A stretch of DNA of 64,000 nucleotides, taken from positions 1,362,001-1,426,000 of the forward strand of contig JAOTOL010001662.1 of assembly GCA_034440575.1 (NCBI GenBank). The letters are read 5' to 3'. This DNA is from Imbricaverruca yamaguchii (lineage: Eukaryota; Arthropoda; Thecostraca; Neoverrucidae). Below the pieces are notes generated by a model. It made no database searches, was not told the DNA's origin, and saw nothing but the letters and a program-made list of their open reading frames with translations. Positions 27,509 through 39,139 of the stretch are shown here, one piece after another; position 1 is the stretch's first letter; each line of letters begins with the position of its first letter. A program made the position numbers and the translations under genes.

Positions 27509-30500
27509 CTGTCGACGGTAGGGAACGTGGTTTTCTAGACTCGGGTTGGCTAGTAGGCACAGACCCAGGCTAGTCAGTGGTCACATACTCGGGCTGGCCA
27601 GTGGTCAAAGACCCTGGCTGGTTAACTGTCACGCACAGTAGCTGGTCACACAGATACTCGCCTATTCAGACGCGACACGACGACGGACATACGCCACGCA
27701 CGAATACACCTGTCATGGCGGGTTGCGTTGTTGGATTGGATTGACGTTTAGGGGCGCGTGGACTGCAAAGGTAACTCTGCGCCCGGTAGGTTGCGTTGTT
27801 TAGTCAGACAGACGTGAAGACTGGGATCAGTCGTAAAGGGATACACGCAGCACGTACAGCGACGATGGATGGGCACAGACACATGGCGAGTATACAGGAG
27901 CGCCGATAGACCATAGGCGCAGGGCAGGGGTGGGAGTAATGGTAAACAAGATGTGAACACAGCAAGGCTGGGCTGGGCAGATACGCGGAGGGGCAATACG
28001 GCAAGACACTGGTTGGGCAGATGCGCGGGGGACGGGGAGGGGATAATGCAACTGAGCCAGTGGCTGCTGGTAATCCCGTGGCTTCCTGTGGCTCGCGATA
28101 GCCAGCTAGGCCTTGTCTGGGCCGGCGGTAGCTTGGTTCGACTGCGCTGCTTGTTTCTAACCGCGGCTACGTGAACTTGACATCAGAAAGTGGCAAAAAC
28201 GACGACGGTCCGTGGCCCGTCCCGGTCGGTGCAGCGGCAGCCTATCAATAACTACCAGAGCGGGGCCAAGTCTCTTGCCTCCACAGGGCGGACCTGTGCC
28301 TATCACCGCCGGACAGACATGTCCGGCTGATGAAACAGTCCGCTAGCAGACATCACGTGACACCCCGAGCAAAGTCCTCGGAGGAAGGGGTGACCGACGC
28401 CGCCCGGCCGACTATTAACCCACTAGCTGAGGGCATCATCGATGCGGCGGAGCCGGATGCCGCGCGACGGGAGGGGGGGGTGATTCGGTAGCGTCGTGGC
28501 TTATCCGATCAGTCCACACACACACATAGCCACAGCCGTAATTTTGCTACTTCATCGGCTACTAAAGCTACGGAACTTAACTTTCTTACAAAACAGAATA
28601 ACAACCAGGCAAGAAACACATTGCAAGACCCTGATTAATCATTCGAAAGCACAGCTGCCATACGATATTTCCGTTCACGGTCGTATTGCATATCGTGATG
28701 ATACAGTAACGTCAGTCGTGTGAGCATCGTACTCCACTTTCGGCGACGCTGTGGCTAGCCGGCGCGGCTCTCTGTGCAGCGCTCCACCGCCACAGCCTCT
28801 CGCCGTGCAGAGCCACCCCCAGCTGCTGCGGCTGTACCGACTCACCTCCTCCCAGGCGGCCATCAGCGTGTCGGCGTACTCGGCGCAGACCACCGAGCCC
28901 TGGAACACGGGGTGCGAGCCGCCGCAGTGGAAGTCCCAGCCGACCATGGCCGGCGCGCAGTCGATGCCCAGCTTCTTGGCGACGCGACTCAGACCGTCCA
29001 CTGCCGGCCACACCGGTCGTCAGTCACAGTCGGCCCAGTCGCCCCAGCCTCAGGTGTGGCTCGGCTCCCAGTCACATCACACTCCTCGGTGGGGTGCATT
29101 CCGAGGTCATAGCGCGGCGCGAAGCCACGGCACATCGCTGATCGCAGCGCAGTCTAAACTTGGCGCACAATGGTCAACAGTTCGGAACACGACTAACCGA
29201 CACGGCTTCCAGACACACAGGCACCTGGGAACGAGTCGCATGTTTGAATTCCATTCACAAGGTAACAGTCTGCATCCGCGAACAGGGTTGGATTTGCGCT
29301 TTGCAATCCAGGATGTGGAGAGGAAAGTTGTTGGGTAGCCGAACATGAAGGATGTTCTCCTTCAAACCCGTGGCATCAGAACCTCAGTTTCCACTTTCCA
29401 TTCAATCTTGAGCACCATGCCAGAGCAGTTCGTTGTCAAATAGCACCACGAAACCTCAGAATGGGACAAATGAGAAGTTTGTTTATACTTAAATATTGTT
29501 AAATATTGGAGATAATAATGTTCTGGGTGGCAAAACAGAAACAACCTATTTTCCAACCCTATCCACAACAAACAGCTCGCCGAGCAGTTGGCAGCTAGGT
29601 CACCGAGCAGTAGACAAATAGGGTAGTTTCACCAGATTGCTCCGCCTCCTCCCTCTCACTACCGACAAAGCATTGGCCAGAGCGCAAGCCATGTGCAACA
29701 TCACCTCACAGAGCATTCCAAAATGTTTCCGGATACCCGAGTCCTCGATTTGAGCACAGTATCTTGAGTGCACAACATACTCACTGACTTCAATGCAGAA
29801 TCACACACAAGTGCAGTATCTCAAACTTCCGTCGCATTCTTGGGCGCCAATGTGGACTGGCGGGCGGCACCAACAGCGCCAATACTCGCGGATCACTCTG
29901 CAGGTGGACGGTGCCCCCAGACAGCACCAGCAGCCCCAATACCCGCGGATCACCCTGCAGGTGGAGGGTGCCCCCAGACAGCACCAGCAGCCCCAATACC
30001 CGCGGATCACCCTGCAGGTGGACGGTGCCCCCAGACAGCACCAGCAGCCCCAATACCCGCGGCTCACCCTGCAGGTGGACGGTGCCCCCAGACAGCACCA
30101 GCAGCCCCAATACCCGCCCGTCACCCTGCAGGTGGACGGTGCCCCCAGACAGCACCAGCAGCCCCAATACCCGCGGCTCACTCTGCAGGTGGACGGTACC
30201 ACCGGACACCATGGACGGCTGTCGGATGGCACCAGCAGCGCCAGTATCCGCGGCTCACCCTACAGGTGGACGCTGCCCCCAGACAGCACCAGCAGCCCCA
30301 ATACCCGCGGCTCACCCTGCAGGTGGACGGTGCCGCCGGGCAGCATGGACGGCTTGAACAGCTCGACGTTGCCGTAGTTGTTGCGCGGCACGACACCGTC
30401 GCGCGCGGTGGGCGGCACGTACTCGGCGGTCTGCCAGCGGCCGAACACCTCCAGCGGCTGGTCGGTGATCATCTTCTGCAACGTCTGCACCGCCAGCGAA

Positions 30501-33500
30501 GCCTCATCACTACCAGAGCGGGGCCGAGTCTCTTGCCTCCACAGGACGGACCCGTACTATCACTTACGGACCACCATGTTTATCCTGTTGGAAACACGGT
30601 CTTGTCCTGGATGTTCGTCATCCAGAATATCAGTGTCTCCCGGAAAATTATCCACTCCCTTTTTTGACAAAAAAAAAAGACAATGCAAAAGTTCGACAAT
30701 TATTGCACACTCATTGTTGTTAAATAAACATGCCAGACATTTAAATAGAAGTACAAATAAAGCTTTGAATGTCAGAAGGAGAAAAAAGTAGTATTATCTC
30801 TAAATTGGAATACCCAACATTTCCATCTCCAAATATATAATTATAACACAATTTCAACCATAGCATCACGTCAGGGAGCAACAACTGTTACCAACAATGC
30901 AGACTATTACAATCAGTGTTCGTTGGTTGGTTGACAAAGAAAGCGGGCACCATTTTACGGGTCAATCTGATAATTATCTACTCGGCATATCCGTTTCGCC
31001 TGCAAACTTCCTGGAGAAGTGCACATTGCGCAATGAAAGCTAAAAAGGAACTCAAGGACAAAAACAACACTAAACAGATCCTGAGAAGTTTTATCACCCA
31101 CGTCGCTCGGTACCTAAAAGAAAACCCGTTCACGGATTCTACGCCGAAATGCAGTACGGCGGTATTTGTATAAAGTATTACACCTGAACCGTACCACATT
31201 TCATGGAAACCGATTCAAGTGGACATAACTCTGACCGAAGGTCAACACATATTCCATCGGGTGGTTGATGTGCATGTAATTGGAATTCCAGGCCACACAC
31301 CTGATGTCTTATTTACCCGAAAAACGATGCGCACTTCGTAATTCGTTACGATCACGGAATATGTCCTAGCACTGCAGGGAAGATAGGGTTGAGGAGGCAG
31401 TGTAAACTAATTCACCATGTGGCCTGGAAATGCACAGTTAATAGAGTCGTGGTATTTCATCCTCGTTTTCGGTTTTTACCATTTTGCCACATGATGTATG
31501 CGCAGTCATGCACACAACTGCTTAATAATGTAAAATGCATGTGACTGAAGCGAAAGGGATTCCGCTTTTTAATCCTTATGTGGCAAACCTTTATTTTCTT
31601 CCAACCATTCACTATTCCCAAGCAACTTCTTTCTTCATCCACACAGTTAATGGTGAAGTAATTTTAGGACACTGCCTCACAGTGTCCTAAAGTTGCTTCA
31701 CCATTAACTGTGTGGATGAAGGAAGAAGTTGCTTGGGAACAGTGAAAGATTGGAAGAAAATAAAGGATCACCACTTAAGGATTAAAAAAGTGGAATGCCT
31801 TTCATTTTAGTCAGATGCATTTTACGGTATTTAGCAGTCATGTGCATGATGACTGCACATACATCATGTGGCAAACTGATAACAACCTAAGACAAGGATT
31901 AAATAGTACAATTCCATTAACTGTGAATTTTCAGGTTGCATGGTCAATTATTTTACATTGCTGTGAGGAGGTATCATAGAACCCTCCTTTTGGCAATTCT
32001 AATTACATTGGCGTGGTACAAAAATGTGCTCGCATGTTTAAAAATGGATCGTCTATGACACAATTCGGTGATATATGTACCCACTAAACAATGCGTTGGT
32101 GATAATTATTGTTAATCAACAATAAGCACAAATACCCAGCAATTTGTTGACGCTGAGTGCTGCTTCAGAACTAGAGTACAAATATCGATCATGTCGCATG
32201 GCCACTAAGAATTTGATAGAGGTGCTCTACTATGCTCGTCATTTGGTGTGGCGGCCGATGTGGGATAAGGGTGTCTTCGTGTTTTTATATTCGAAAATAA
32301 TTAACACTTGGCATGGCGTCGGATATCCATGACCACATTCCTGTGACATGTCAGACTTTGACTGATGCTGCCAAAACCCACTGGAAAGTATTTGATAAGC
32401 CCTAAATACACGTACCATCACATCTGACATCCTCCAGTCAAAGGCAGATGCCATTCTGCAGGAAACAACACAAGCGCCTTCAGCTGCTTCGGTGTATGTT
32501 GAACGCATAGCAAGCATTAGCGGCCAGACAGGAGAATTGACATACACCTTCGGAAAACAAAATTTTCACAAATCTTCGCTGCTACAATGCTGTGCTATCG
32601 CTTGCCAACGTCATGCCTGCTGTAAGCCAAACAGGAATGATATTTTGTATGCATTTAAAGTAGACGAACTCTAAGCATGACTAATAATGCACCAGATCAT
32701 AAATTTGATATCTGACAGAAGCGGACTATTTGCCATCAAGCACTAGTTTATTTGTTTTTAATTGGTGAAGGTTTTTCAGCCTGCTTCTCATACGCGATCC
32801 ACCAAACTGGTGGTCTGGATCTGCCACTGGCAATTAATACCAATCTTGTTGATTTTGGGTTACAGTCAGTCTTCCAGGTCCAGTCAGAGGTCAAAATTGG
32901 CACCTTGCTGGATTGTTCTGAACTTGAACACAAATGAATAAATCGCTATCATTGTACCTTGCCAGATTATTCGTAAGTTGGTTCGTTATTTGAATTTAGG
33001 GACGCATCGTTGTTCGTAATTTGAATGCCAATGGATTCCGAGGTTATGGAAGGTCAATACAGCAAAGATGCTGTTTTGGAGGTGAAACACAACAATATGA
33101 TTATCACAAGGGACATTTGTCGGCGCTTCGACCATGATATGGTTACTTAGCACTCATAACAGAACAAACGATTAGCTACTAAGAACCATGTTGCAGTAAT
33201 ATGGCTGGGTGAGACGTTGCCACTGCCCAGACATGTTATTGAAAATTCAACTTATGCAACGAACTGACACACTTTGCCTAGGGAGTCCGAGCCGTCACCA
33301 AAAAGGCTGGAGCACGTCTTGTTAGTTCCACAGCATTGAGCCCTTTCTCCTGTTCATAGAAGCGACAGGCGAGAATATGACTCGCTGTGATTGAAGAACT
33401 ACATCATGGACACACCTGGTTTGACCTCATTTCTGAGGTGTCAGCATGTGACGTACGGGTGTCCTATTCGTAGCCCTTTTAAGGCAGCCTTCTCAGCTCG

Positions 33501-36500
33501 TGCCTTCCTAGAAGAAGACAACCGACATCCAATACGTAGTTTGATTGCCAGAAGCTCCAACGGCGCCCGCTGCCCGCCACCACTCACCCGGTCCCACTTT
33601 GGTCGCGCCTTGACGATCTTGTACGGCTGCTGGTCGGGGCGCACCACGCGCGCCTGCTTGAGCCACGTCTCGCGCGAGTGCGTCGTGTGCACGCAATGGC
33701 GCGAGTAGACGGGCACACGCTGCGAGCCCTTGCCCACATAGCCCAACGGCACAGCCGACGGTGGAAAGATGACCTCGAACTTCAGCAGGTGCCGCTCAAG
33801 CGCGTACAGCGGGTGATCCTTGTACCTGCAGGTCGAGCAGAGGGAGCAGGGCGAGGTCAATGCTGCAAAACAAAGGCATACAATGCCGTAAATATCGCAG
33901 GCGCTTCTCAGGCAGCGTATAGAATAGCAATAGCATGGCATTACATACTTTCATTGTATATGTGTGGGTGTATGCATATATATCTTCTTCCGGCTTCCTC
34001 TCCGTACCCGGCAGGCCTTCGCCACGTACCCGGCAGACTTTCGCCACGTACCCGGCAATAGACTGCGGCATGGGTCTCGCCAGCAGGTCCCTCTCCAGAT
34101 CCTCATCCTCCTCTTTGTCTCTGCGCGAGGTACCCGCCTTCCAGTCGCCGATGGCGTCCTCCCACCACTCGGGCTCCACGCGCAGTTTTCGGGTGGTGAT
34201 GTGCCAGTTGGGGTCGTAGCGGGCGGTGAGGTCCTTGAGATGCCCGCTGTTGTCACAGCCCACCACGTACGTCAGAGGGCTGGTGGCGCTCTTCTGCAGC
34301 AGAAACGCCTCTGTTACGTGAGGTACAGCACAGCTTCTGCCCCCGCCCCCGCGTGGTCCAGCACACATGGCCGATGCAAGCTAGAGCTTAAACGACGGAC
34401 GAAATTTGATATTCAAGTTTTGGTGCAAGGGGTTCAGTGTCAGTTCAAGTTTATGGAACATGAAAATCTAAGTGACAAAAAAAAGTGGAGCTTGGTTAAT
34501 TAAAAGGTTAAACAAAATACAATGGGAGATGCAGCTGTTTTCTATCATGCATCCAGTGATAAAATAATTTAGCATGCATCCCTCATGTCATCATCAATCT
34601 ATGTTCGCTAGCCAGAAAAACATGTGATGGAGGATAACCACATGACTTAAAATGCAGAAATTAATCTGGTGTTGCTTGACTGAAGCAAGCATTACACCAC
34701 ATGACAACCACAATAAGACGCATGGAGAAATGCAAGCGTCCTGCAAGCATACCAGCGTGGCCGGGGTTGACTGCAGTCAGCTAGTGCCTTCACTGACCCG
34801 TATCAGTGCCGTGCAGTGTACTCCGCCGCCGGTCACGTTGACACTGATCCAGCGCAGCTCCTCCTCCACGTACACCTCGGCCCAGTGGTCGGCGGTGGTG
34901 CCGGCTGGTCGGCCGCCGCCGGCCCCACCGGAGTCGCCCGGCTCGTCCCGCACGCGCCGGCCGGCCCGTGTCGGTGTCGGCGTCGGCTCGAACTCGTCAG
35001 ACGAGCTGGACGCCGGTGTCGAGCGGTGTCGGTTGGCTTCACGGCGCGGCGCCCGCCGGCGGTCTCGGTCGGCATCGGCCGCCTCGGCGACAGACGCGCG
35101 CCGCGACACCTTCGCCGACGCGCTCTTTCCGCCAGCCTTCCGCGACTTCTGACTGGTCTTCTCCGTCTTCACTTCTCTCTTCACTACCACCTTAGACTCC
35201 CGCATTGCCGCGGGCGTGGCCTTCTGCGCGGCCGACGGCTTGTGCTTCGGAGCTGCCGCCGCGTCGGTGCCGACGCCGGGCGGCCTCAGCGGCACTGGCT
35301 GCAGCGACAGCATCAAGCGACAGTCGACGCCGACCGCCCGCATGATCAGCACGAACAGGCAGACACGCTCCAGCGAGCTGCGGGCCTTCTTCAGGCGCAG
35401 GCTACTCTCCAGATGGCGGAACACGTCCTCGGACTGCGCGCGCCCACCCGCGGCTTCGTCAAGCGGCACCTTGTCCCTGAACCACTTGAGGAACTTTTCC
35501 ACGTAGGAGAGCGACACCCGCTTGGGCGGGTAAGAGTAGGCAGACGGCAGCATCGACATGGCGCAGGCCAGCATCGACTCGGAGTTGAGCAGCGAGTTGA
35601 GCTGCAGCGCGCGCGACAGGAGACACAGCAGGTGAGCCTTGTGCACGAGCACCTGCGTCTGGCGGCGCGCGGCGTTCATCTCCCGCCGCAGGTACGCCTC
35701 CATGTCGAAGCCCTTCTTCTTTTTCTTCTTGAGCAGGGCCCCGTCGGCCGGCAGTGTTACCTCGACGAAGCCCTTGGTGGCGAGATCGGAGCAGTGCGCC
35801 TCGACGGCCTCCCAGTCCGAGTCCTCCGACGCCGAGACGTGGCCGTCGGCGTCGCCCTCGCCCAGTCTCAGCAGCGCGGCGATGTTTCCGCCTGGTGTCG
35901 ACGGCTGCTCGCTCGCCGACGGCCGCTTCTTGCCGGGTTTGCCAGGTTTCCCGGCAGACCGCGTGCTCCCCTTCGCCGACTGACGTGGCTTGTCTGTTTG
36001 CTCGTGTTTGCCACCTGACAGAGACTGGTGGTGTCTCTCACCGGAGTGATGCTGCTCGCTCTTTCTGTGTTTTTCACCGACAGCATTCCCTGGGGTGGAG
36101 CATTTCAGAGTATTTTTGCCGGCCATTCCAGATTTTGTACCAGCAGCTCCTGTGCTCACCTTCTCATGTTGCTTGTCAGAAGAAACGCGTGGCTTTCTAG
36201 ATTTTCTTTGCTTTGTGCAAGTTTCAACATTTCTTGAATGAGAGTCTTCCAAATCACTGTGAGCTGTCTTACATCTAAATTGCTTTCTTTTTATGCCTTC
36301 CATATGCTTTGCATTGTGTTGCATATTTAATTTGCTGACCTTAGCAACCGTTTTGCTTGTAGCTGAGCTTGTAGGTGATTGTATAATGGGGCGTTCCCTC
36401 ATCAACCTTGCAAGCTTCCTTGCAGGACTTAGTTGACTGCATGATGGTGTACTTTCAGTCCTTGGATGAGACATTCCTTCAATTGAAGGAATGCTTTGTG

Positions 36501-36612
36501 ACGATTTTGACCTCTTCCTCGGATTGCGCTTTATTTTCGTCAGGGAGGCTGCGCCTACCTCATGCTCCGAAATTACTTTTGACATGCTTGAATGGTCCGT
36601 TGATTTCTTCAT
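26642..36612 (-). CDS. XPC: XPC/Rad4 nucleotide-excision-repair damage sensor, six coding exons, complete
   Basis: Exons in transcription order: 36612-34798, 34293-34052, 33825-33588, 30484-30316, 29000-28846, 27508-26642. All join in phase to 1161 codons plus TAG. The N-terminus is basic and Ser-rich with an acidic DSDWEAVE patch near residue 265. A Rad4 transglutaminase-fold first half spans about 305-445 ([32 protein letters not shown]); a charged linker of about 125 residues follows; the second half resumes at [16 protein letters not shown] and TYVVG. BHD1-BHD3 follow ([54 protein letters not shown]). Then comes the conserved end (GWDFH-GGSHPV) and a centrin-binding-like helix [15 protein letters not shown] with W, +3 L, +7 L. 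In the family the protein binds helix-distorting lesions with RAD23 and centrin and recruits TFIIH. It is longer than human XPC because of the N-terminal region and a 220-residue acidic, Ala/Arg-rich tail. Two of its splice donors lie in tandem repeats. The first Met (36612) follows an in-frame TGA. Confidence 0.95.
27721..27800 (-). mobile_element. Short LINE-tail-like retroposon with 12-bp target-site duplication in XPC intron
   Basis: A 56-bp insert (27733-27788) reads on minus from CCGGGCGCAGAGTTACC through ACGCGCCCCTAAACG to an AATCCAATCC tail. It is flanked by perfect GGTTGCGTTGTT at 27721-27732 and 27789-27800. Confidence 0.88.
28250..28310. repeat. Copy 1 of a dispersed segment also found beside an XPC exon
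   Basis: CTACCAGAGCGGGGCC-AGTCTCTTGCCTCCACAGG-CGGACC recurs with few changes at 30507-30560. The surroundings differ, so this is either a small transposed segment or a remnant of a larger element. Confidence 0.8.
28846..29000 (-). CDS. XPC: XPC exon 5: conserved end of BHD3 region
   Basis: Acceptor CCGGCAG; begins with TG completing a Val codon. It encodes [34 protein letters not shown] and [14 protein letters not shown], ending in phase 0 at GTGAGT. Confidence 0.95.
29850..30335. repeat. 57-bp minisatellite made from an XPC exon end plus its splice donor
   Basis: Eight units spaced mostly 57 bp apart start near 29900, 29957, 30013, 30070, 30127, 30184, 30263 and 30317. The last is the true exon end. 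On the minus strand each unit contains the coding end (G-T-V-H-L-Q) and CTGCAGGGTGA, i.e. a donor-like site, followed by GGGGCTGCTGGTGCTGTC. The unit starting at 30184 is longer and also copies a CATGGACGGCT segment of the exon interior. 57 is divisible by 3; the second unit carries an in-frame TAG. Confidence 0.93.
30316..30484 (-). CDS. XPC: XPC exon 4: BHD2/BHD3 core
   Basis: I place the start at the acceptor TGGCGGTGCAG (first codon ACG, phase 0): [20 protein letters not shown] then [20 protein letters not shown] and [14 protein letters not shown]. An alternative in-phase AG ten codons upstream has a poorer pyrimidine tract. The donor is CTGCAGG|GTGAGC at 30315, the first of eight tandem copies. 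Confidence 0.88.
30507..30560. repeat. Copy 2 of the dispersed segment, 23 bp from XPC exon 4
   Basis: Matches 28250-28310 (ACCAGAGCGGGGCC, AGTCTCTTGCCTCCACAGG). It lies directly in the acceptor region of exon 4 on the minus strand, so it may supply part of the polypyrimidine or branch region. Confidence 0.8.
31390..31960. mobile_element. Long foldback element, arms about 260-280 bp
   Basis: Symmetric around 31667-31672. Near-centre arms are almost exact (CACAGTTAATGGTGAAG, GGACACTG / CAGTGTCC). The pairing continues outward with more substitutions: TTCTTCCAACC, ATCATGTGGCAAA, AACTGTG..TTTC-AGG and TTACA-TGC-GTGAGGA blocks. No open frame. It could be a foldback transposon or an inverted duplication of a local segment. 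Confidence 0.85.
33588..33825 (-). CDS. XPC: XPC exon 3: BHD1/BHD2
   Basis: Completes a Gly codon, then [39 protein letters not shown] and [20 protein letters not shown], ending RPKWDR in phase 0 at GTGAGT. It corresponds to the beta-hairpin domains that hold damaged DNA. Confidence 0.95.
34005..34060. repeat. 22-bp tandem triplication spanning the XPC exon 2 splice donor
   Basis: On the minus strand the exon end TGCCGG|GTACGTGGCGAA is followed by two further TGCCGG|GTACG copies at 22-bp steps. Each copy is a potential donor. Use of copy 2 or 3 would add 22 or 44 bases and shift the frame. Confidence 0.9.
34052..34293 (-). CDS. XPC: XPC exon 2: end of transglutaminase fold
   Basis: Starts in phase 0 after [58 protein letters not shown], ending RPMPQSIAG with two bases of the Gly codon. 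Matches the conserved TYVVG and RYDPVW segments of XPC. Confidence 0.95.
34798..36612 (-). CDS. XPC: XPC exon 1: N-terminal region and first half of the Rad4 fold
   Basis: 605 codons in one exon. The start is the first Met (ATGAAGAAATCA) after an in-frame TGA; an upstream TTG in the same frame is not needed. An acceptor-like TTTTATTCCAG at about 36654 suggests a 5' UTR exon further upstream. The donor is ACGG|GTCAGTGA after TALIR, phase 0. Confidence 0.92.
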
Positions 36613-39139
36613 TGCCGAGTTCAATCAATGATAAAATGAACCATGCCAATCGCCTGGAATAAAAATATGCATGTTGGAAGTACCATGGCCATAGGCATGT
36701 GAGACTGATTAGTTTTGCATCTTACAGCCGAGCAGTCTGACAAGTACGGTTCATTTGACGAGGTGTGGTCTGTATGGTGCGATTGGCGGTTATTGTGCTG
36801 ATTGTGGTGTCTGCTGTGTGGCGGGTCGCGCGTTTTTCCGCGGGGCTGCAGACGCCTGTTAGATGTGGTCGCTGACCGGCCGGCAAGAGAACAATGGAAA
36901 AAACAGTGGGCTGCTGTCAATAACAATTGAAAAACAGTGGGGTTGCCCACATACGCTCTAGTAATGCAATGGTTGGAGCATGTATTATTCACACCAATGA
37001 AGAGAACATAGCAGCGACATTGGCCAACAACCACCATGACTGTCTGCTGACGAACAAAATAGCAGTCATTAGACAATGGGAACACATAGTTAATATCTAT
37101 TTTTGTTACATTATAAGACAATGTAGAATGAACTATCAGGATATTCTCTTCTCCTCGCTAGTCATTTATCCAGAGCAGATCACACCCCACGACAACTTAT
37201 CAGAAAATGAAGCTCCCAATATTTGCAATCTACTGATAGTTTACAAGCAAGCAAAACCGCGATGGTCTGTCATACAACTACAGCGGTCGTAAGGGCAGAC
37301 AGGATCACTCGTTTTTTGTCGAAGTTCGCGGCACCAAGTCCCTCTTGGTAACCTGATGGTCGGCTGTCCAACAGCACGTCTACTCCAGACGTCCATCCAA
37401 GCCGTCTGCCATGACCAACCGCGCACCACGCGAAATCAAACAGGGTGGAACCTTGTTGCAATCTTGAGGTCTTTTTGTGTTCCAGACATGCCAGTCTGTA
37501 TGGCCACTACCCTCCCCACAAGCAAAGGAAATTAGCACAATTATAACACCACCAGTACCCAGATAATCCTGAGGTTCACATGAACATACAGTATTGTAAG
37601 TGCACAAATTAAGTCTGCCCTGGTCACAGGTTTTGCAAGGAGGATGGAGTTATCCAAATTGTATTTAAATGATTAAAATTCAATTAACAATCTTTGCATG
37701 CAAAGAATAAGTACCAATCTTAAATCTTCAACATATAATTATAATTCAATCTGCAATCATTTTTGCACTCTTATCAAGATGCCTACTTTAAACATAATCA
37801 TGTCATGCAGTCATGAAGATTGAGAAAGAAAGTGGAGCAAGCAGACATCCTAAATATTGAGGGCAACTGCTTCATTCATGAGTACACTGATCAAAATTTA
37901 GTAACTATTTTCACCAAGCAATGGCTCGAAAGTTATCCATTACATGCTTTTGGCTATCTTCATGCAATGAGATAATTGTTTTAAAAAATATGACTACCAA
38001 ACTTCTTGTGCATAATGCCTATGTGCAAGGCATAATACTTACCTATTATAACTAAATGAGATGTTTTTAATAAAAGATGGAGTACTTGGCAAGGTGGTTG
38101 TGGTCATATTCATTGATGCCCAAAATGTACACCTACATCAGCAATGCACTTCCTGCATGTTTCTGGTGCCTTACACATATTTACTTGCAAAATACAGATG
38201 TATCATAAATGAACAATTTCTTACATTTTTCCTCATGACCAGCTGCTTTCATGGAAGTAAAATCTTCAGATGAACTCAAGCAAATGATGAATTGAAGGAA
38301 ATTATTTCAGGTTTTCCAGTTTTCCTGGCCCAGGCTATGGTCTTGGTATCTTCACAGTGGTGTCCCTATGTCTTACTTTATTTATTCTTCCACAACTCCC
38401 CAAAGTTAAAGACAGCATGGGCCGGTCTAGCCTCTTTGATTTTGCTTTATAGAGGAAAAGTGTAAGTTATCTTGTGAACAACATTGAAAATCACCATCTT
38501 AGTTGCATGCACTATACCAACACACACTTAATTCACCACCAGCAAGTCCTGAAATATCTTGTGGACATCATAATTCTGCTATAGGTATTAGGTGATAGGT
38601 TTGTGTAATTCCATATTGTGTTGTGGGACCAAGCATTAGCCATCATGACACACATAGGTAGGTAGTACTGCAAACTTCCACCATTTAGCAGCAGTAACCT
38701 TCACTTGTATCTGGTGAAGTGTGCTGCATGAAGTCTTCAGTGTTTGAAACCCACCACCCCCTTCCCCCTACCTAGGTGGCATAAATGTGCACAAATCAAG
38801 TACATCCCAAACAAATTTATGATGATGATGGTGATGATGTGGTTAGATTTGCAACCTTCCAGATTCCTTTGTTTGCAAGAGCATAACTTAATGGTATTAT
38901 TGCAGTTGATGGTAACCATGATATAAATTTTACACACATTTAACCCAAAAAAGCAAATCAGTGCATTATACTTGGTTTGTCTAGGTCGGTTTAGGTTTCC
39001 TAAGTTTAAATTTGTTCCAAGAAAAAATCAAACATTATGAAATTGAATTTTTTTAAATGGCATTTCATGTTGTTAGGTCAGGTTTGCTTAGGTTTCCATT
39101 TGGACAATTTTAAGAAAATAAGATGCTTGATATATTTTT

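Larger units (their letters stand above)
30485..33587. other. 3.1-kb XPC intron
   Basis: Contains the second copy of the dispersed 28.25/30.5-kb segment next to the exon and a long foldback element (31390-31960); otherwise it is AT-rich without coding evidence. Short open frames such as 30916-31173 show no domain. Confidence 0.7.

Noticed and set aside
29790..30232. Minus frames of about 140 codons ([18 protein letters not shown] repeats)
   Set aside because: They are the donor-array repeat read in frame with XPC; unit 2 has a stop, so extended use as coding sequence is unlikely.
34816..36018. 400-codon plus-strand frame over XPC exon 1
   Set aside because: Shadow of the XPC coding frame, which has clear Rad4 homology and consistent splice phases.
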